Positions 23,471 to 30,257 of a stretch of 39,071 nt of DNA are shown here, piece by piece. A model generated the notes under the pieces. The model saw nothing but the letters and a program-made list of their open reading frames with translations, was not told the origin of the DNA and made no database searches. The translations under genes were made by a program, and so were the position numbers. The first letter of the stretch is position 1. Every line of letters begins with the position of its first letter. This DNA is from Lysobacter sp. (GTDB taxonomy: Bacteria; Pseudomonadota; Gammaproteobacteria; Xanthomonadales; Xanthomonadaceae): contig JASLDW010000133.1 in NCBI GenBank assembly GCA_030151365.1, positions 1 through 39,071 of the forward strand, written 5' to 3'.

Positions 23471-23657
23471 TTGGGATCATCAGTCCCGTTCGCGGCGACT
23501 GGGAAGGAAGCGTCGCGTTGTTCATGTCCGTCCGGACTTCCGAGCGGCGGCGTCGAGCTGCTGCCGAGCCGGACTCGGCGCTAACTTCGGCGCTTGAAAG
23601 CAGAACCGGAGGCGGCGAGTCGTCCTTCGGTTTCGGCATCTTGGGGGTGCTGCACAT
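23463..23657 (-). CDS. Small structural protein, 64 aa (T7 gp6.7-like position)
   Basis: It begins MCSTPKMPKPKDDSPPPV and ends TGLMIPNG. Small proteins with a Cys-2, a Pro/Lys-rich start and a (R)TGL/GPSI-type end lie directly before the portal in many T7-like phages and are counted as virion components. Its start overlaps the stop of the preceding gene (TAATG). The precise role is not known. Confidence 0.75.
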   Translation of the reverse strand: MCSTPKMPKPKDDSPPPVLLSSAEVSAESGSAAARRRRSEVRTDMNNATLPSQSPRTGLMIPNG

Positions 23658-23848
23658 TATCGGCGGCGCGCTCCTTGTCGTTCTTGTTCGTCGGCGGCGG
23701 CGTGCTGCTTGAGTAGCAGCACAAGTCGGCGTTCGCCTGATTTGAGGAGGAACTCCTCGCGGGATTCGGAGGGGTCGAATATCACCTCCGGGCGGATGCT
23801 TTCATCCAGCCACTCGATGAGTTCGAGGGCGGTCAACGGGAGGGACAT
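23657..23848 (-). CDS. Hypothetical protein, 63 aa, first gene of the structural block
   Basis: ATG at 23848 with GGGAGGG just before it on the opposite reading is not relevant; the minus strand has TTGAGGCCACAT upstream, a weak site. The product is helical and charged (LIEWLDESIRPEVIFDP; GERRLVLLLKQHAAAD) with a basic tail. No family is recognised. It follows the tRNA terminator by a few bases and couples to the next gene by TAATG. The longer upstream frame reads through tRNA sequence and is not used. Confidence 0.65.
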   Translation of the reverse strand: MSLPLTALELIEWLDESIRPEVIFDPSESREEFLLKSGERRLVLLLKQHAAADEQERQGARRR

Positions 23849-23861
23849 ATGTGGCCTCAAG

Positions 23862-23919
23862 AAAAAAATAGGTCCAGCCACTCCCCGGGTGGCGCCCGTT
23901 GGGGAATAACTGAACCTAT
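23862..23919 (-). terminator. Terminator between tRNA cluster and structural genes
   Basis: An outer stem ATAGGTTCAG/CTGGACCTAT encloses a further stem built on CCCC/GGGG, followed on the minus strand by seven T. It would end tRNA transcripts, yet the structural genes need transcription from the promoter upstream of the tRNAs, so it is probably leaky for the phage RNA polymerase. Confidence 0.85.
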
Positions 23920-23927
23920 GTGTGAAC

Positions 23928-24010
23928 TTCGCATGGTGGGATTCGAACCCACGGACAGATGAACCGCCCCACCTAGAGTGTGGTGTCTTAAACCTCTCGG
24001 CCACATGCGA
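23928..24010 (-). tRNA. Class II tRNA, anticodon most likely CUA (amber suppressor type)
   Basis: The acceptor stem TCGCATG/CATGCGA is perfect, the T arm GTGGG-TTCGAAT-CCCAC is canonical, and there is a long variable arm. Aligned to bacterial tRNA-Ser (TGGCCGAG.GGTT.AAG), the anticodon arm is CCACA-CTCTAGG-TGGGG: T at position 33 and anticodon CTA, with one A-G mismatch in the stem and one C-A mismatch in the D stem. Shifting the loop by one base to give TCT or TAG loses the conserved T33 and more pairs. The discriminator is A (Leu-like), the base after the anticodon is G, and CCA is not encoded. Serine or leucine identity is therefore open. It would read UAG codons. Confidence 0.7.
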
Positions 24011-24013
24011 ATT

Positions 24014-24090
24014 TGGTACGGGCAGCAGGACTCGAACCCGCGACCACTCGCTCCCAAAGCGAGTGCTCTACCAGACTGAGCTATACCCAT
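24014..24090 (-). tRNA. tRNA-Pro (anticodon UGG)
   Basis: The cloverleaf is complete: anticodon arm CTCGC-TTTGGGA-GCGAG, T arm GCGGG-TTCGAGT-CCTGC, acceptor ATGGGTA/TGCCCGT with two wobble pairs, discriminator A and encoded CCA. It lies four bases from the class II tRNA. Confidence 0.93.
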
Positions 24091-24095
24091 GTATC

Positions 24096-24171
24096 TGGCG
24101 GGAAGGGATGGACTCGAACCATCGACAGCCGGATTAACAATCCGGTGCTCTACCAACTGAGCTACCTTCCC
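24096..24171 (-). tRNA. tRNA-Asn (anticodon GUU)
   Basis: The anticodon arm is CCGGA-TTGTTAA-TCCGG, the acceptor GGGAAGG/CCTTCCC is perfect, the T arm is GATGG-TTCGAGT-CCATC, the discriminator is G, and CCA is encoded. It is the first tRNA after promoter candidate P2. Confidence 0.95.
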
Positions 24172-24195
24172 AGGAAAACGAAACAGCGCTTTCCG

Positions 24196-24215
24196 TCTTA
24201 GGGGCCGGTTTTATT
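24196..24215 (-). promoter_or_regulatory. Candidate phage RNA polymerase promoter P2 (family B), start of late region
   Basis: The minus strand reads AATAAAACCGGCCCCTAAGA; the first bases overlap the TAA stop of the dNMP kinase gene. It shares the AATAAAA(C/T)CGGC block with copies at 1662, 38841 and 38877. It is placed where T7 has a class III promoter, before the tRNAs and all virion genes. Confidence 0.65.
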
Positions 24216-24756
24216 CGCCGTATTCGTACAGCAAATGTGGCGCTGCGAGGGCCAGCTTGGTGAGCGAAGAATCGTTGTAGATCACCTTCGATACCCAACC
24301 GTCATCCACGCCACTTTCGGACACATGGTTGGACACTTTCTGGGCACCCGGGCGAACGATGCGGATCACATGACCGCCCATCTTGTCCACCCATGCGGCC
24401 TCGTTGTCGAATCGAACGTCCGAGATGACCACGCCGGCTGCGCCGCGATCCTTCGCCAGCTCGATACGGCGTTGGGCCACCTTCAGCCAGATGTCCTTGT
24501 CGATCATGTCGCGCCCGAACTCCGTGCCGAGGAGCTGCATGAGCTGTCGGGGGGACTTGCCACCCAACCAGTCCAGCGGCTCTTCCTTGATTGATCCGTC
24601 CATCAGCGAGTCCGGGTCGAGGCCAGTGACGAGGCTCACGAACTCGCGCAGCGGGTCAGCCAGGCCGATCCGAACGAACCCGTGGTTGTCCACGAGATAA
24701 CCCGCGAGGGTGTCTTTGCCGGAGCGTGCCTGTCCGGTGAGGCCGAACACCAGCAT
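24211..24756 (-). CDS. Deoxynucleoside monophosphate kinase-like protein, 181 aa
   Basis: The P-loop is GLTGQARSGKDT (5-16). Further conserved parts are IGLADPLREFV (near 30-40), SPRQLMQLLGTEFGRDMI (near 67-84, lid-type region) and VVISDVRFDNEA (near 108-119). This matches the T4 gp1-type dNMP kinase family, which raises dNTP supply for phage DNA synthesis. I start it at the ATG at 24756, overlapping the upstream stop (TGATG); the longer frame is a shadow of that gene. It is the last gene before the late promoter. Confidence 0.88.
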   Translation of the reverse strand: MLVFGLTGQARSGKDTLAGYLVDNHGFVRIGLADPLREFVSLVTGLDPDSLMDGSIKEEPLDWLGGKSPRQLMQLLGTEFGRDMIDKDIWLKVAQRRIELAKDRGAAGVVISDVRFDNEAAWVDKMGGHVIRIVRPGAQKVSNHVSESGVDDGWVSKVIYNDSSLTKLALAAPHLLYEYGE

Positions 24757-24944
24757 CAGGTGTAGGCCCGGGCAATCAGGAAGCAAGTGGCACTGATCGC
24801 CACCCAGTCATCCCATCCGTACTTGATGTCGCAGAACGACATGCCAGTGCAGGCCAGAAGGGCGAAGATTGCGGCCCATCTGATCGCATAGGCCACCAGC
24901 ACGACGACCGCGAGGATCGTAAGGAACAGCATCACGGTTTCCAT
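24756..24944 (-). CDS. Small membrane protein, 62 aa
   Basis: ATG at 24944 gives METVMLFLTILAVVVLVAYA, a clear membrane segment, then IRWAAIFALLACTGM as a second one and a possible third near the end (AISATCFLIARAYT). It overlaps the end of the exonuclease gene by 13 bases. Function is unknown. Small membrane proteins between exonuclease and portal genes are frequent in T7-like phages. Confidence 0.7.
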   Translation of the reverse strand: METVMLFLTILAVVVLVAYAIRWAAIFALLACTGMSFCDIKYGWDDWVAISATCFLIARAYT

Positions 24945-25738
24945 AGTTTCACTCCATGTTTCTTGGTGTAGTCGCCGTTGCGCAGGATTCGCGCACAGCG
25001 GGCTTGTTGAAGGGCGTCCTCGGCGGTGGAGTCTCGGGCCTCGTAGGTTTTGACGACGGTGTTCCACAGGGCCTTGAGGTGCTCCTCGGGTGTGGCGTCC
25101 AGCAATGCCTCGTGGACGGGCATGAGGATTTCGTCAGCGCGTTTGAGGCCGATCCCCTTGAGACCCGGGTATTCGTCGGTGGCGTCCCCGGTGAGCGTCT
25201 GTTTCATCCAGAACAGGTTGGCGTCCATGCGGCTGATCGTTCGGACGCCGATGTCGGGCTTGTTCGGGTTGTATAGACGGCACGGGATCGTCTGGAGGTC
25301 TTTATCGATGGAGATGACGATGCGTTTACCCGGTGCCCGCTTGGGATTCGGGTGTGTCGCCAGTAGGCCGAGCACGTCGTCGCCTTCGAGGTTCGGTATC
25401 TCCACGATCTTGTCGGCCCATGTTTCGTACATGAACTCGTCAAGGACGTACCAGAGTTTCGGCTTGGACTTCGCGTGGCGTCCCGACTTGTAGGTCTCGA
25501 AGACATCCTTGCGGAAGTTGTGCTTCTTGCAGCTCAGGGCGAGCAGGTAATCGGTCGCGCCGAACTTCTCCAACATCTCCTCGATCCAGCCTTCGACTTC
25601 CGTCTTGGCCTTTTCGGGGTTGATGGACTCAGTGATTTCCTCCCCGTCGCCCCAGTCGGTGCGCGAGGTGTTGCGGAAAGCCATGAGGTAGCGGAGAACG
25701 TCGGCGTCGATCAGCAGCGTCAGGCGTTGCTGGGCCAT
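24932..25738 (-). CDS. 5'-3' exonuclease, 268 aa (T7 gp6-like)
   Basis: FEN-type nuclease with acidic metal-binding positions: LLIDADVLRY (Asp11, Asp13), NLEGDDVLGLLA (near 116-127), IVISIDKDLQTI (near 139-150) and DATDEYPGLKGIGLKRADEIL, a helix-hairpin-helix loop, near 183-203. In T7 the enzyme removes RNA primers and degrades host DNA. The length is close to T7 gp6 (300 aa). It overlaps the preceding gene by 19 bases. Confidence 0.92.
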   Translation of the reverse strand: MAQQRLTLLIDADVLRYLMAFRNTSRTDWGDGEEITESINPEKAKTEVEGWIEEMLEKFGATDYLLALSCKKHNFRKDVFETYKSGRHAKSKPKLWYVLDEFMYETWADKIVEIPNLEGDDVLGLLATHPNPKRAPGKRIVISIDKDLQTIPCRLYNPNKPDIGVRTISRMDANLFWMKQTLTGDATDEYPGLKGIGLKRADEILMPVHEALLDATPEEHLKALWNTVVKTYEARDSTAEDALQQARCARILRNGDYTKKHGVKLWKP

Positions 25739-25956
25739 TGGAACCTGCGGACGATCTTGTAGACGTAGAGGGTCTCGTCGTTCTTGAACTCAGTACGGAC
25801 GTGCCGGTACTTCCCGTAGGCAGTCTCGGCGAACTCCGGTGCCGGCTTATTGCTGGGGATTCTGTAGATTCGACCGTGGTACTCCCCACCAAGCATCTGC
25901 GCCCTGCGTGGCGTCGTGAGCAGCCGCTCGAACTCGTGCGTGTGGTTAGCGATCAT
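25720..25956 (-). CDS. Hypothetical protein, 78 aa
   Basis: The ATG at 25956 overlaps the Rz1 stop (ATGA), so I use it rather than the longer upstream frame. The product begins MIANHTHEFERLL and has a basic, beta-rich end (ETLYVYKIVRRFQW). No family is recognised. Its reading frame is conserved between two overlapping neighbours, so it is likely expressed. Confidence 0.7.
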   Translation of the reverse strand: MIANHTHEFERLLTTPRRAQMLGGEYHGRIYRIPSNKPAPEFAETAYGKYRHVRTEFKNDETLYVYKIVRRFQWPSNA

Positions 25957-26210
25957 GGCTTCAGCACTTCCAGTGCTGACAGCTTGTCCGCATTGCAACG
26001 CTGGAGGCCATCCTGCTGCCACCCGGCGAAGTCATAGACATCACCCGTCTTGGACTTAGGGTCGCGCATGAGTTGACCGAGGGTCTTGTAGGGACCATCG
26101 GCGACTGTCGGCTGGAGGAACGACTCAGGGTGTTTCGTCTTCGCGGAATGCGTCGCGCACCCCGGAAGGAATAGGCTGATTGAGATAGTCAGCCACAGCA
26201 GGTGTCTCAT
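25953..26210 (-). CDS. o-spanin (Rz1-like lipoprotein), 85 aa
   Basis: The N-terminus MRHLLWLTISISLFLPGC is a lipoprotein signal with the lipobox LPGC, so Cys18 would be lipidated and the protein anchored in the outer membrane. The first 86 bases overlap the Rz-like gene in another frame, the typical overlapping Rz/Rz1 arrangement. With Rz it fuses inner and outer membranes at the last step of lysis. It is longer than lambda Rz1 (60 aa) and not notably proline-rich. Confidence 0.8.
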   Translation of the reverse strand: MRHLLWLTISISLFLPGCATHSAKTKHPESFLQPTVADGPYKTLGQLMRDPKSKTGDVYDFAGWQQDGLQRCNADKLSALEVLKP

Positions 26211-26466
26211 CGGCTGTCCTCTTGAGTTTTTGTTGGATGGAGCTGCGCTTGTCGCGGATGCCTTGATCCTGCTTCGTGCGCTTCGTGTGCTGGGCCTCGC
26301 TCTCGGCGTACTGTGCGGAGAGCGAGTTGTAGTCCGCCCGCAGCTGATCCAGCTGGGGACGCAGTTCGATTGCCTTGTTGTAGGCGCGAACTGCGAAGAA
26401 CCCAGCGGAGATGCAGATGAGGAGGAGAAGACCCAGCAGCGTGTTGAGTGCTGCCTTTGGGGTCAC
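26125..26466 (-). CDS. i-spanin (Rz-like), 113 aa
   Basis: A short cytoplasmic N-terminus, one membrane segment (ALNTLLGLLLLICISAGFFA, about 6-25), then a long coiled coil (LRPQLDQLRADYNSLSAQY...) and a C-terminal VADYLNQPIPSGVRDAF, which resembles the Rz end. Start GTG overlaps the upstream stop (GTGA). The spanins lie between exonuclease and methyltransferase-like genes, more than 20 kb from holin and endolysin. Confidence 0.85.
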   Translation of the reverse strand: MTPKAALNTLLGLLLLICISAGFFAVRAYNKAIELRPQLDQLRADYNSLSAQYAESEAQHTKRTKQDQGIRDKRSSIQQKLKRTADETPAVADYLNQPIPSGVRDAFREDETP

Positions 26467-26810
26467 TGGCGGGGAATCTCGACCTTGTGGGCTACGAGAA
26501 GTGCGGTTGGTCCTGCCTTGCGGCGCGCAGTGTCTTCGTCCGGATGCACGGCAACATCATTGCCATACCCCAAGCCGCCCTTGGGATAGATGTTGAGGTA
26601 CAGAGATTTGGTTGGCGGCATGAGGTCGGCAGCTGCCTCTCTGCCAGAGCTGTAGTAGTTCCCGTTATCGAAATAGGTGAGGGCATAGCCTCCAACCTTC
26701 GCGATGATCGACTCGTTGTCTGCGAGAGCAGCATCAACAAGCAGAATTTGGTAGTCGCGCCCGTCGCGGGTCTTGCCGGTGTCACCGACTTTGAACTTGC
26801 AGTTGCTCAT
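26463..26810 (-). CDS. Hypothetical protein, 115 aa
   Basis: ATG at 26810 overlaps the preceding stop (ATGA); an ATG 30 bases upstream lies inside that gene and is less likely. The N-terminal half (FKVGDTGKTRDGRDYQILLVD) has the look of a small beta-barrel domain that is repeated in phage proteins of the 'KTRDGRDARVL' kind. The C-terminus carries HPDEDTARRKAGPTALL. No function can be assigned. Confidence 0.75.
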   Translation of the reverse strand: MSNCKFKVGDTGKTRDGRDYQILLVDAALADNESIIAKVGGYALTYFDNGNYYSSGREAAADLMPPTKSLYLNIYPKGGLGYGNDVAVHPDEDTARRKAGPTALLVAHKVEIPRQ

Positions 26811-27440
26811 GTGTTTTCCTTGGCGATGTAGTTGGTCCACTGCGCAGCCATCGCATCAGCGATGCCGGCATAGGTTTCGGATCGAATCTTCCAGCGGTCT
26901 TCAGACGGCGGGAGTTTGTTCTGGCCGCTGTCCGTCTGGTTTGCCCAACGACTCTTGCCGCCCACGATGCGGGGTGCGATGTGTTCTGTCGGCGTCAGCT
27001 GTGGGAGATTCTTGAGCCACAAGCACGTTCGCTTACTGGCATCGTGTCCGAACTGGTGCGGCTGGATGATCTGGTCGGGCTTGCGGATTCTGCTGGAGAT
27101 GACAGAGACAGGATTTTCTAGAGCGATGCGTTCGATGGGGGCGTCGAGTAACGCCTGCACGAACTTGAGTGCATCCTCGGTGTGCTGAGGGTCACGCAGA
27201 CCGCGCTTCGTCCAGTGCATACCGGCTACCGTGAGGTAGGTACAGGGCGGATGGAAGATGGCGAGGTCGAACTTCTCTCTCTATCAAGTCCAGCACGTCG
27301 CCTTGGTAGTGTGGCCCAGGTGTTTCGGAGGGCAACAAGTCGCAAGAGATGGCGTTGTGTCCGAGCCGTATGAAGGCGTCTCGAACCTTCCCGCTGTATT
27401 CGCAACCAACCAAGACGCGGAGCGTCTTGCGGGATTTCAT
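26807..27440 (-). pseudogene. C5-methyltransferase-like protein split by a frameshift at a (GA)n run
   Basis: Two frames together form one protein of about 211 aa. Frame 1 (from ATG 27440) gives RVLVGCEYSGKVRDAF and ISCDLLPSETPGPHYQGDVLDLIERE, an AdoMet-binding-like N-terminus. Frame 2 continues with FDLAIFHPPCTYLTV, containing a Pro-Pro-Cys like the catalytic loop of C5-cytosine methyltransferases, and IALENPVSV, like their Glu-Asn motif, and ends KENT at 26807. The frames meet at 27272-27284, where the minus strand reads TTGATAGAGAGAGAAGTTC. Adding one GA restores ...LIEREKFDLAIF. It may be a true decayed gene, a slippage-controlled gene, a programmed frameshift, or a sequencing error. Start ATG overlaps the HNH gene stop. 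Confidence 0.8.
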
Positions 27441-27790
27441 TTAGTACGTGTTAGTCCTTTTTCCATGAAGTAGGTAGCCACGCGGTAGAGTTCCTCCACG
27501 GTGGCATCTGTCTTGATTTGATTCGCGCGCGCCGAGATGACCACCACGTTCTCTGGGGTGTAGCCCAGCGCAGGGTCGAGTCGGTCTAGGGTTGGAGAGT
27601 TCGGGCCTTGGCCCTTGCTTCCGGTGGATCGAAACAGCGGGATGCCGAGCACAGGGCAAACGTCGGGAACATCGAAGTCTCCGTAGTGAAGATCGAACGG
27701 GAGTCCCTTTCGTTTTGCCCTGCCTCTTGCATTGCGAATGAGCGAGAGCGTCAGCTCCCGCTTGCATCCGGCTAGTGGGTCTCTGCCCAG
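27437..27790 (-). CDS. HNH endonuclease-like protein overlapping the DNA polymerase end, start unclear
   Basis: The reading frame carries AKRKGLPFDLHYGDFDVPDVCPVLGIPLF and then SPTLDRLDPALGYTPENVVVISARANQIKTDAT, the layout of small phage HNH nucleases (first Cys, DRxDxxxGY, N(V)xVIS...N). A GTG at 27652 would cut off the conserved N-terminal half. Upstream of it the frame is open into the DNA polymerase gene but has no ATG, GTG or TTG; the best candidate is CTG at 27790, with AGG six bases before it. Translational frameshift from the polymerase end is an alternative. HNH genes next to gene 5 are common as mobile inserts. The stop overlaps the next ATG. Confidence 0.65.
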   Translation of the reverse strand: MGRDPLAGCKRELTLSLIRNARGRAKRKGLPFDLHYGDFDVPDVCPVLGIPLFRSTGSKGQGPNSPTLDRLDPALGYTPENVVVISARANQIKTDATVEELYRVATYFMEKGLTRTK

Positions 27791-29616
27791 TTGTTGCCTA
27801 CCTTGTATTCGCCATCAATCGGACAGCGGAAGTTGAAGTCGCGGCCTGCTTGGTTCATCGCCCACACACAGGTCTTACCCACGGTGTCCGCGATGTCCTC
27901 GTTGCACTCGATCTGCACTTCGTCGTGGATCATGCCGACGAACTCGTAGTCCACCCCAGGCTTGTAGCCGAGGCGCTGGAGTTCGCGGTCGAGGTTCACG
28001 ATGGCTTGTTTCATGATGAGTGCGCCTGCGGACTGGAGGAGAGTGTTGAGTGCCGCGTGGTCCGAGCGGACGTGCAGCTTTCGACCGTCGAGTCCGAGCA
28101 GGAACCCTTCAGCCCTGGCTTTCTTCTTGACGCCATCCACAAGACTCTTGAGTGCCGGCAGTCCTGCGAGGAACCTCTTGCGAAGTTCGCCGCCTGCCTT
28201 ACGTCCACGTCCAACGATCTTGCCGACCTTCTCGTCACCGGCACCGTAAAGGAAGCCGTAGATGAAGGTCTTGGCGTTGTCGCGTGTGGGAAGTCCTGCG
28301 GCCTTTTGGTTGACCGAGTGGATGTCGCCTTCGAGGATGACCTTGGCGTACTCGCCGTTATCCCAGCGAGCCATGAAGTGAGCCAGGCAGCGAAGCTCCA
28401 GACCACTAGCGTCAGCGCCTACGAGCTTCTTACCCTTCGGTACGATGAACAGTGCTCGGCACTCTGCACCATACGGAACACCGACCTTTGGCACCTGCGC
28501 CATGTTCGGATCGTTGTGAGTCATTCTGCCAGTGACGGCACCGTTCTGATTCACTGAGCCGTGGATTCGGCCATCCTTCTTCACCACCTTGAACCAAGCC
28601 TTATCTCCTTCGGAGAGCTGGCCCAGCCGCTTATTGACGATGAAGAACTCCAGCAGCAGGGGAATGATCGGGTACTTCAATCCCTCAAGGACTGTTTCAT
28701 CGATCTTCGGTTTCCCGCTTTCCGTGAACTCCTCAGGCACCCAGCCGTACAACTCGCTCAGGCGGTTAGCGATGTGGTCGCGGGACGCCGGGTTGAACAC
28801 GATGGTCTCGTAGACCACCGCCTCGACACCCTTGACGTAGCCTCTACGCTTGTCATCGCGCTTGGGCACGAACCGCTTCTTCACCCGCTGCCACGGCGGG
28901 ATCACCTTTGCAAGCTCTGCCGCCAGTTCCGCGCGCTTCGCTACAAGAGTCTTCTCCAGCTCGGTAGCGGCGTGCTTATCGAGCAGCCACCCGTGCTTCG
29001 TCATGCGAGCCACGATGGGCGCGACCGCTTGTTCCAGCTCTAGTGCTCTGGGCGGTAGGCCCTTGCGGAGCTGTCGCTTCAACAGCTCGACGGTCACCAC
29101 AACGTCCTGATCGCAGTAGTCGCTCATTGCCTGCGACCAGTTGGCCCAGGGGTCGATGCCTTGCTCCTTGCACTGCTGGGCGTAATCGCCTTTCCACTGT
29201 CGGAGCCGGTATCCCCACGCTTCGAGGCCGTGGCGACCAATCAACTTGCCAGGAAGTGACGGCTCCTTGCCTGCACGCGTTTCCTTCTTGCGGACATTGA
29301 AGTCGATGTCCTTGATGTCCGGGTAAAGCAGAGTGGACAGAAGCAGCGTGTCGGTGTAGCCCCCAGGCGCGAAGTCCGGGAACAGTTTCTGGATGGCAGG
29401 GATGTCGAAGCCAAGAATGTTGTGGCCGATGACGTGCTGGCCGTGCAGGATGTTTACCGCATCAGCCACCGTGAGTTTCGCCCCGTGATCGTTGGCGTGC
29501 TTAGAATCCCCGATGGGGTTTCCGTCCTCGTCAACTTCTTGGAGCGAGACGCAGTGGATAACACTGAGAACATCAAGCAGACCGTCCGACTCGATGTCGA
29601 ACGTCCAACGCCTCAA
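27772..29616 (-). CDS. DNA polymerase, family A, T7 gp5-like, 614 aa
   Basis: Replicative polymerase with proofreading. Exonuclease motif I is FDIESD (Asp7, Glu9); polymerase motif A is VGADASGLELRCLAHFM (Asp402), motif B RDNAKTFIYGFLYGAGDEK (445-463), motif C VGMIHDEVQI (His564, Asp565). It is about 90 aa shorter than T7 gp5, and most of the difference lies between the exonuclease and FNPASRDHI (274), where T7 has its thioredoxin-binding loop. The start is TTG overlapping the preceding TGA (TTGA). The stop is TAG; readthrough would add six residues before TGA. Confidence 0.95.
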   Translation of the reverse strand: MRRWTFDIESDGLLDVLSVIHCVSLQEVDEDGNPIGDSKHANDHGAKLTVADAVNILHGQHVIGHNILGFDIPAIQKLFPDFAPGGYTDTLLLSTLLYPDIKDIDFNVRKKETRAGKEPSLPGKLIGRHGLEAWGYRLRQWKGDYAQQCKEQGIDPWANWSQAMSDYCDQDVVVTVELLKRQLRKGLPPRALELEQAVAPIVARMTKHGWLLDKHAATELEKTLVAKRAELAAELAKVIPPWQRVKKRFVPKRDDKRRGYVKGVEAVVYETIVFNPASRDHIANRLSELYGWVPEEFTESGKPKIDETVLEGLKYPIIPLLLEFFIVNKRLGQLSEGDKAWFKVVKKDGRIHGSVNQNGAVTGRMTHNDPNMAQVPKVGVPYGAECRALFIVPKGKKLVGADASGLELRCLAHFMARWDNGEYAKVILEGDIHSVNQKAAGLPTRDNAKTFIYGFLYGAGDEKVGKIVGRGRKAGGELRKRFLAGLPALKSLVDGVKKKARAEGFLLGLDGRKLHVRSDHAALNTLLQSAGALIMKQAIVNLDRELQRLGYKPGVDYEFVGMIHDEVQIECNEDIADTVGKTCVWAMNQAGRDFNFRCPIDGEYKVGNNWAETH

Positions 29617-30257
29617 TCGCCGTACCCGCGAGTTGCACAGGGACGAAGGCGGCGCAGATAGGACTTTACCGATTGGTCAATGGGCCACGCGGGGAGATGG
29701 GCGTCAATTCCCTCATGCTCTTCGTCCTCGGCCAGCTCAGGCTCATCTCCCGGAATCGGAATGTCGAGCGTGTAGCCGTACTTCTCAACGTACTTCGTGA
29801 TCCGCTTGGCGGTGCGCGCAGTGCCGTTGTTGTTAAGCACGACAAGGCGCTTCATACGGCAGTCCGCGACGGCGTAGAACGAGCCGAATGATCTGTAGAC
29901 AAGCGCGCCGTCCTCGTGCTCCAACCATGCCGCAATTCGGGTGCAGCGGAAGTCGAACTGATTCATCTTTTCGTGAGGGGAGCAGAACAGAAACCCAACG
30001 AGATTGAAGTCAGCACCTGTGATGTGGCGGTAGTGCAAGGTTGAGCCGTTGTGTCCCTCGTATCGGAAGTCCGCGTGTGCGATCAGAGCCTCGCGGACTC
30101 GGGTGTAGTCTGACTCACTGCGGAAGAACAGGTCGATATCGTTCACCGCTGTTCCGTCATATTGGGAACGCAGTGCTCCTCCCGCGATGTACGGGAGGAG
30201 CCTGACTTCTTCCGGCAGCAGTCCGAGGGTGTCCCTTACGAACTGCTCGATGCTCAT
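29613..30257 (-). CDS. Nucleotidyltransferase-fold protein, 214 aa
   Basis: Residues 23-46 contain YIAGGALRSQYDG and NDIDLFFRS, the GG(x)R...DxDxF pattern of the polymerase-beta nucleotidyltransferase fold. LHYRHITGADFNLVGFLF (near 77-94) could supply the third acidic residue. The C-terminal part is acidic (GDEPELAEDEEHEG). The substrate is unknown; candidates are RNA ends, a protein, or a toxin-like target. It sits between a coiled-coil protein and the DNA polymerase, coupled by overlaps on both sides. Confidence 0.75.
   Translation of the reverse strand: MSIEQFVRDTLGLLPEEVRLLPYIAGGALRSQYDGTAVNDIDLFFRSESDYTRVREALIAHADFRYEGHNGSTLHYRHITGADFNLVGFLFCSPHEKMNQFDFRCTRIAAWLEHEDGALVYRSFGSFYAVADCRMKRLVVLNNNGTARTAKRITKYVEKYGYTLDIPIPGDEPELAEDEEHEGIDAHLPAWPIDQSVKSYLRRLRPCATRGYGD

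Noticed and set aside
23857..24156. Minus frame through the tRNA genes
   Set aside because: It translates tRNA sequence and a terminator. No protein is expected.
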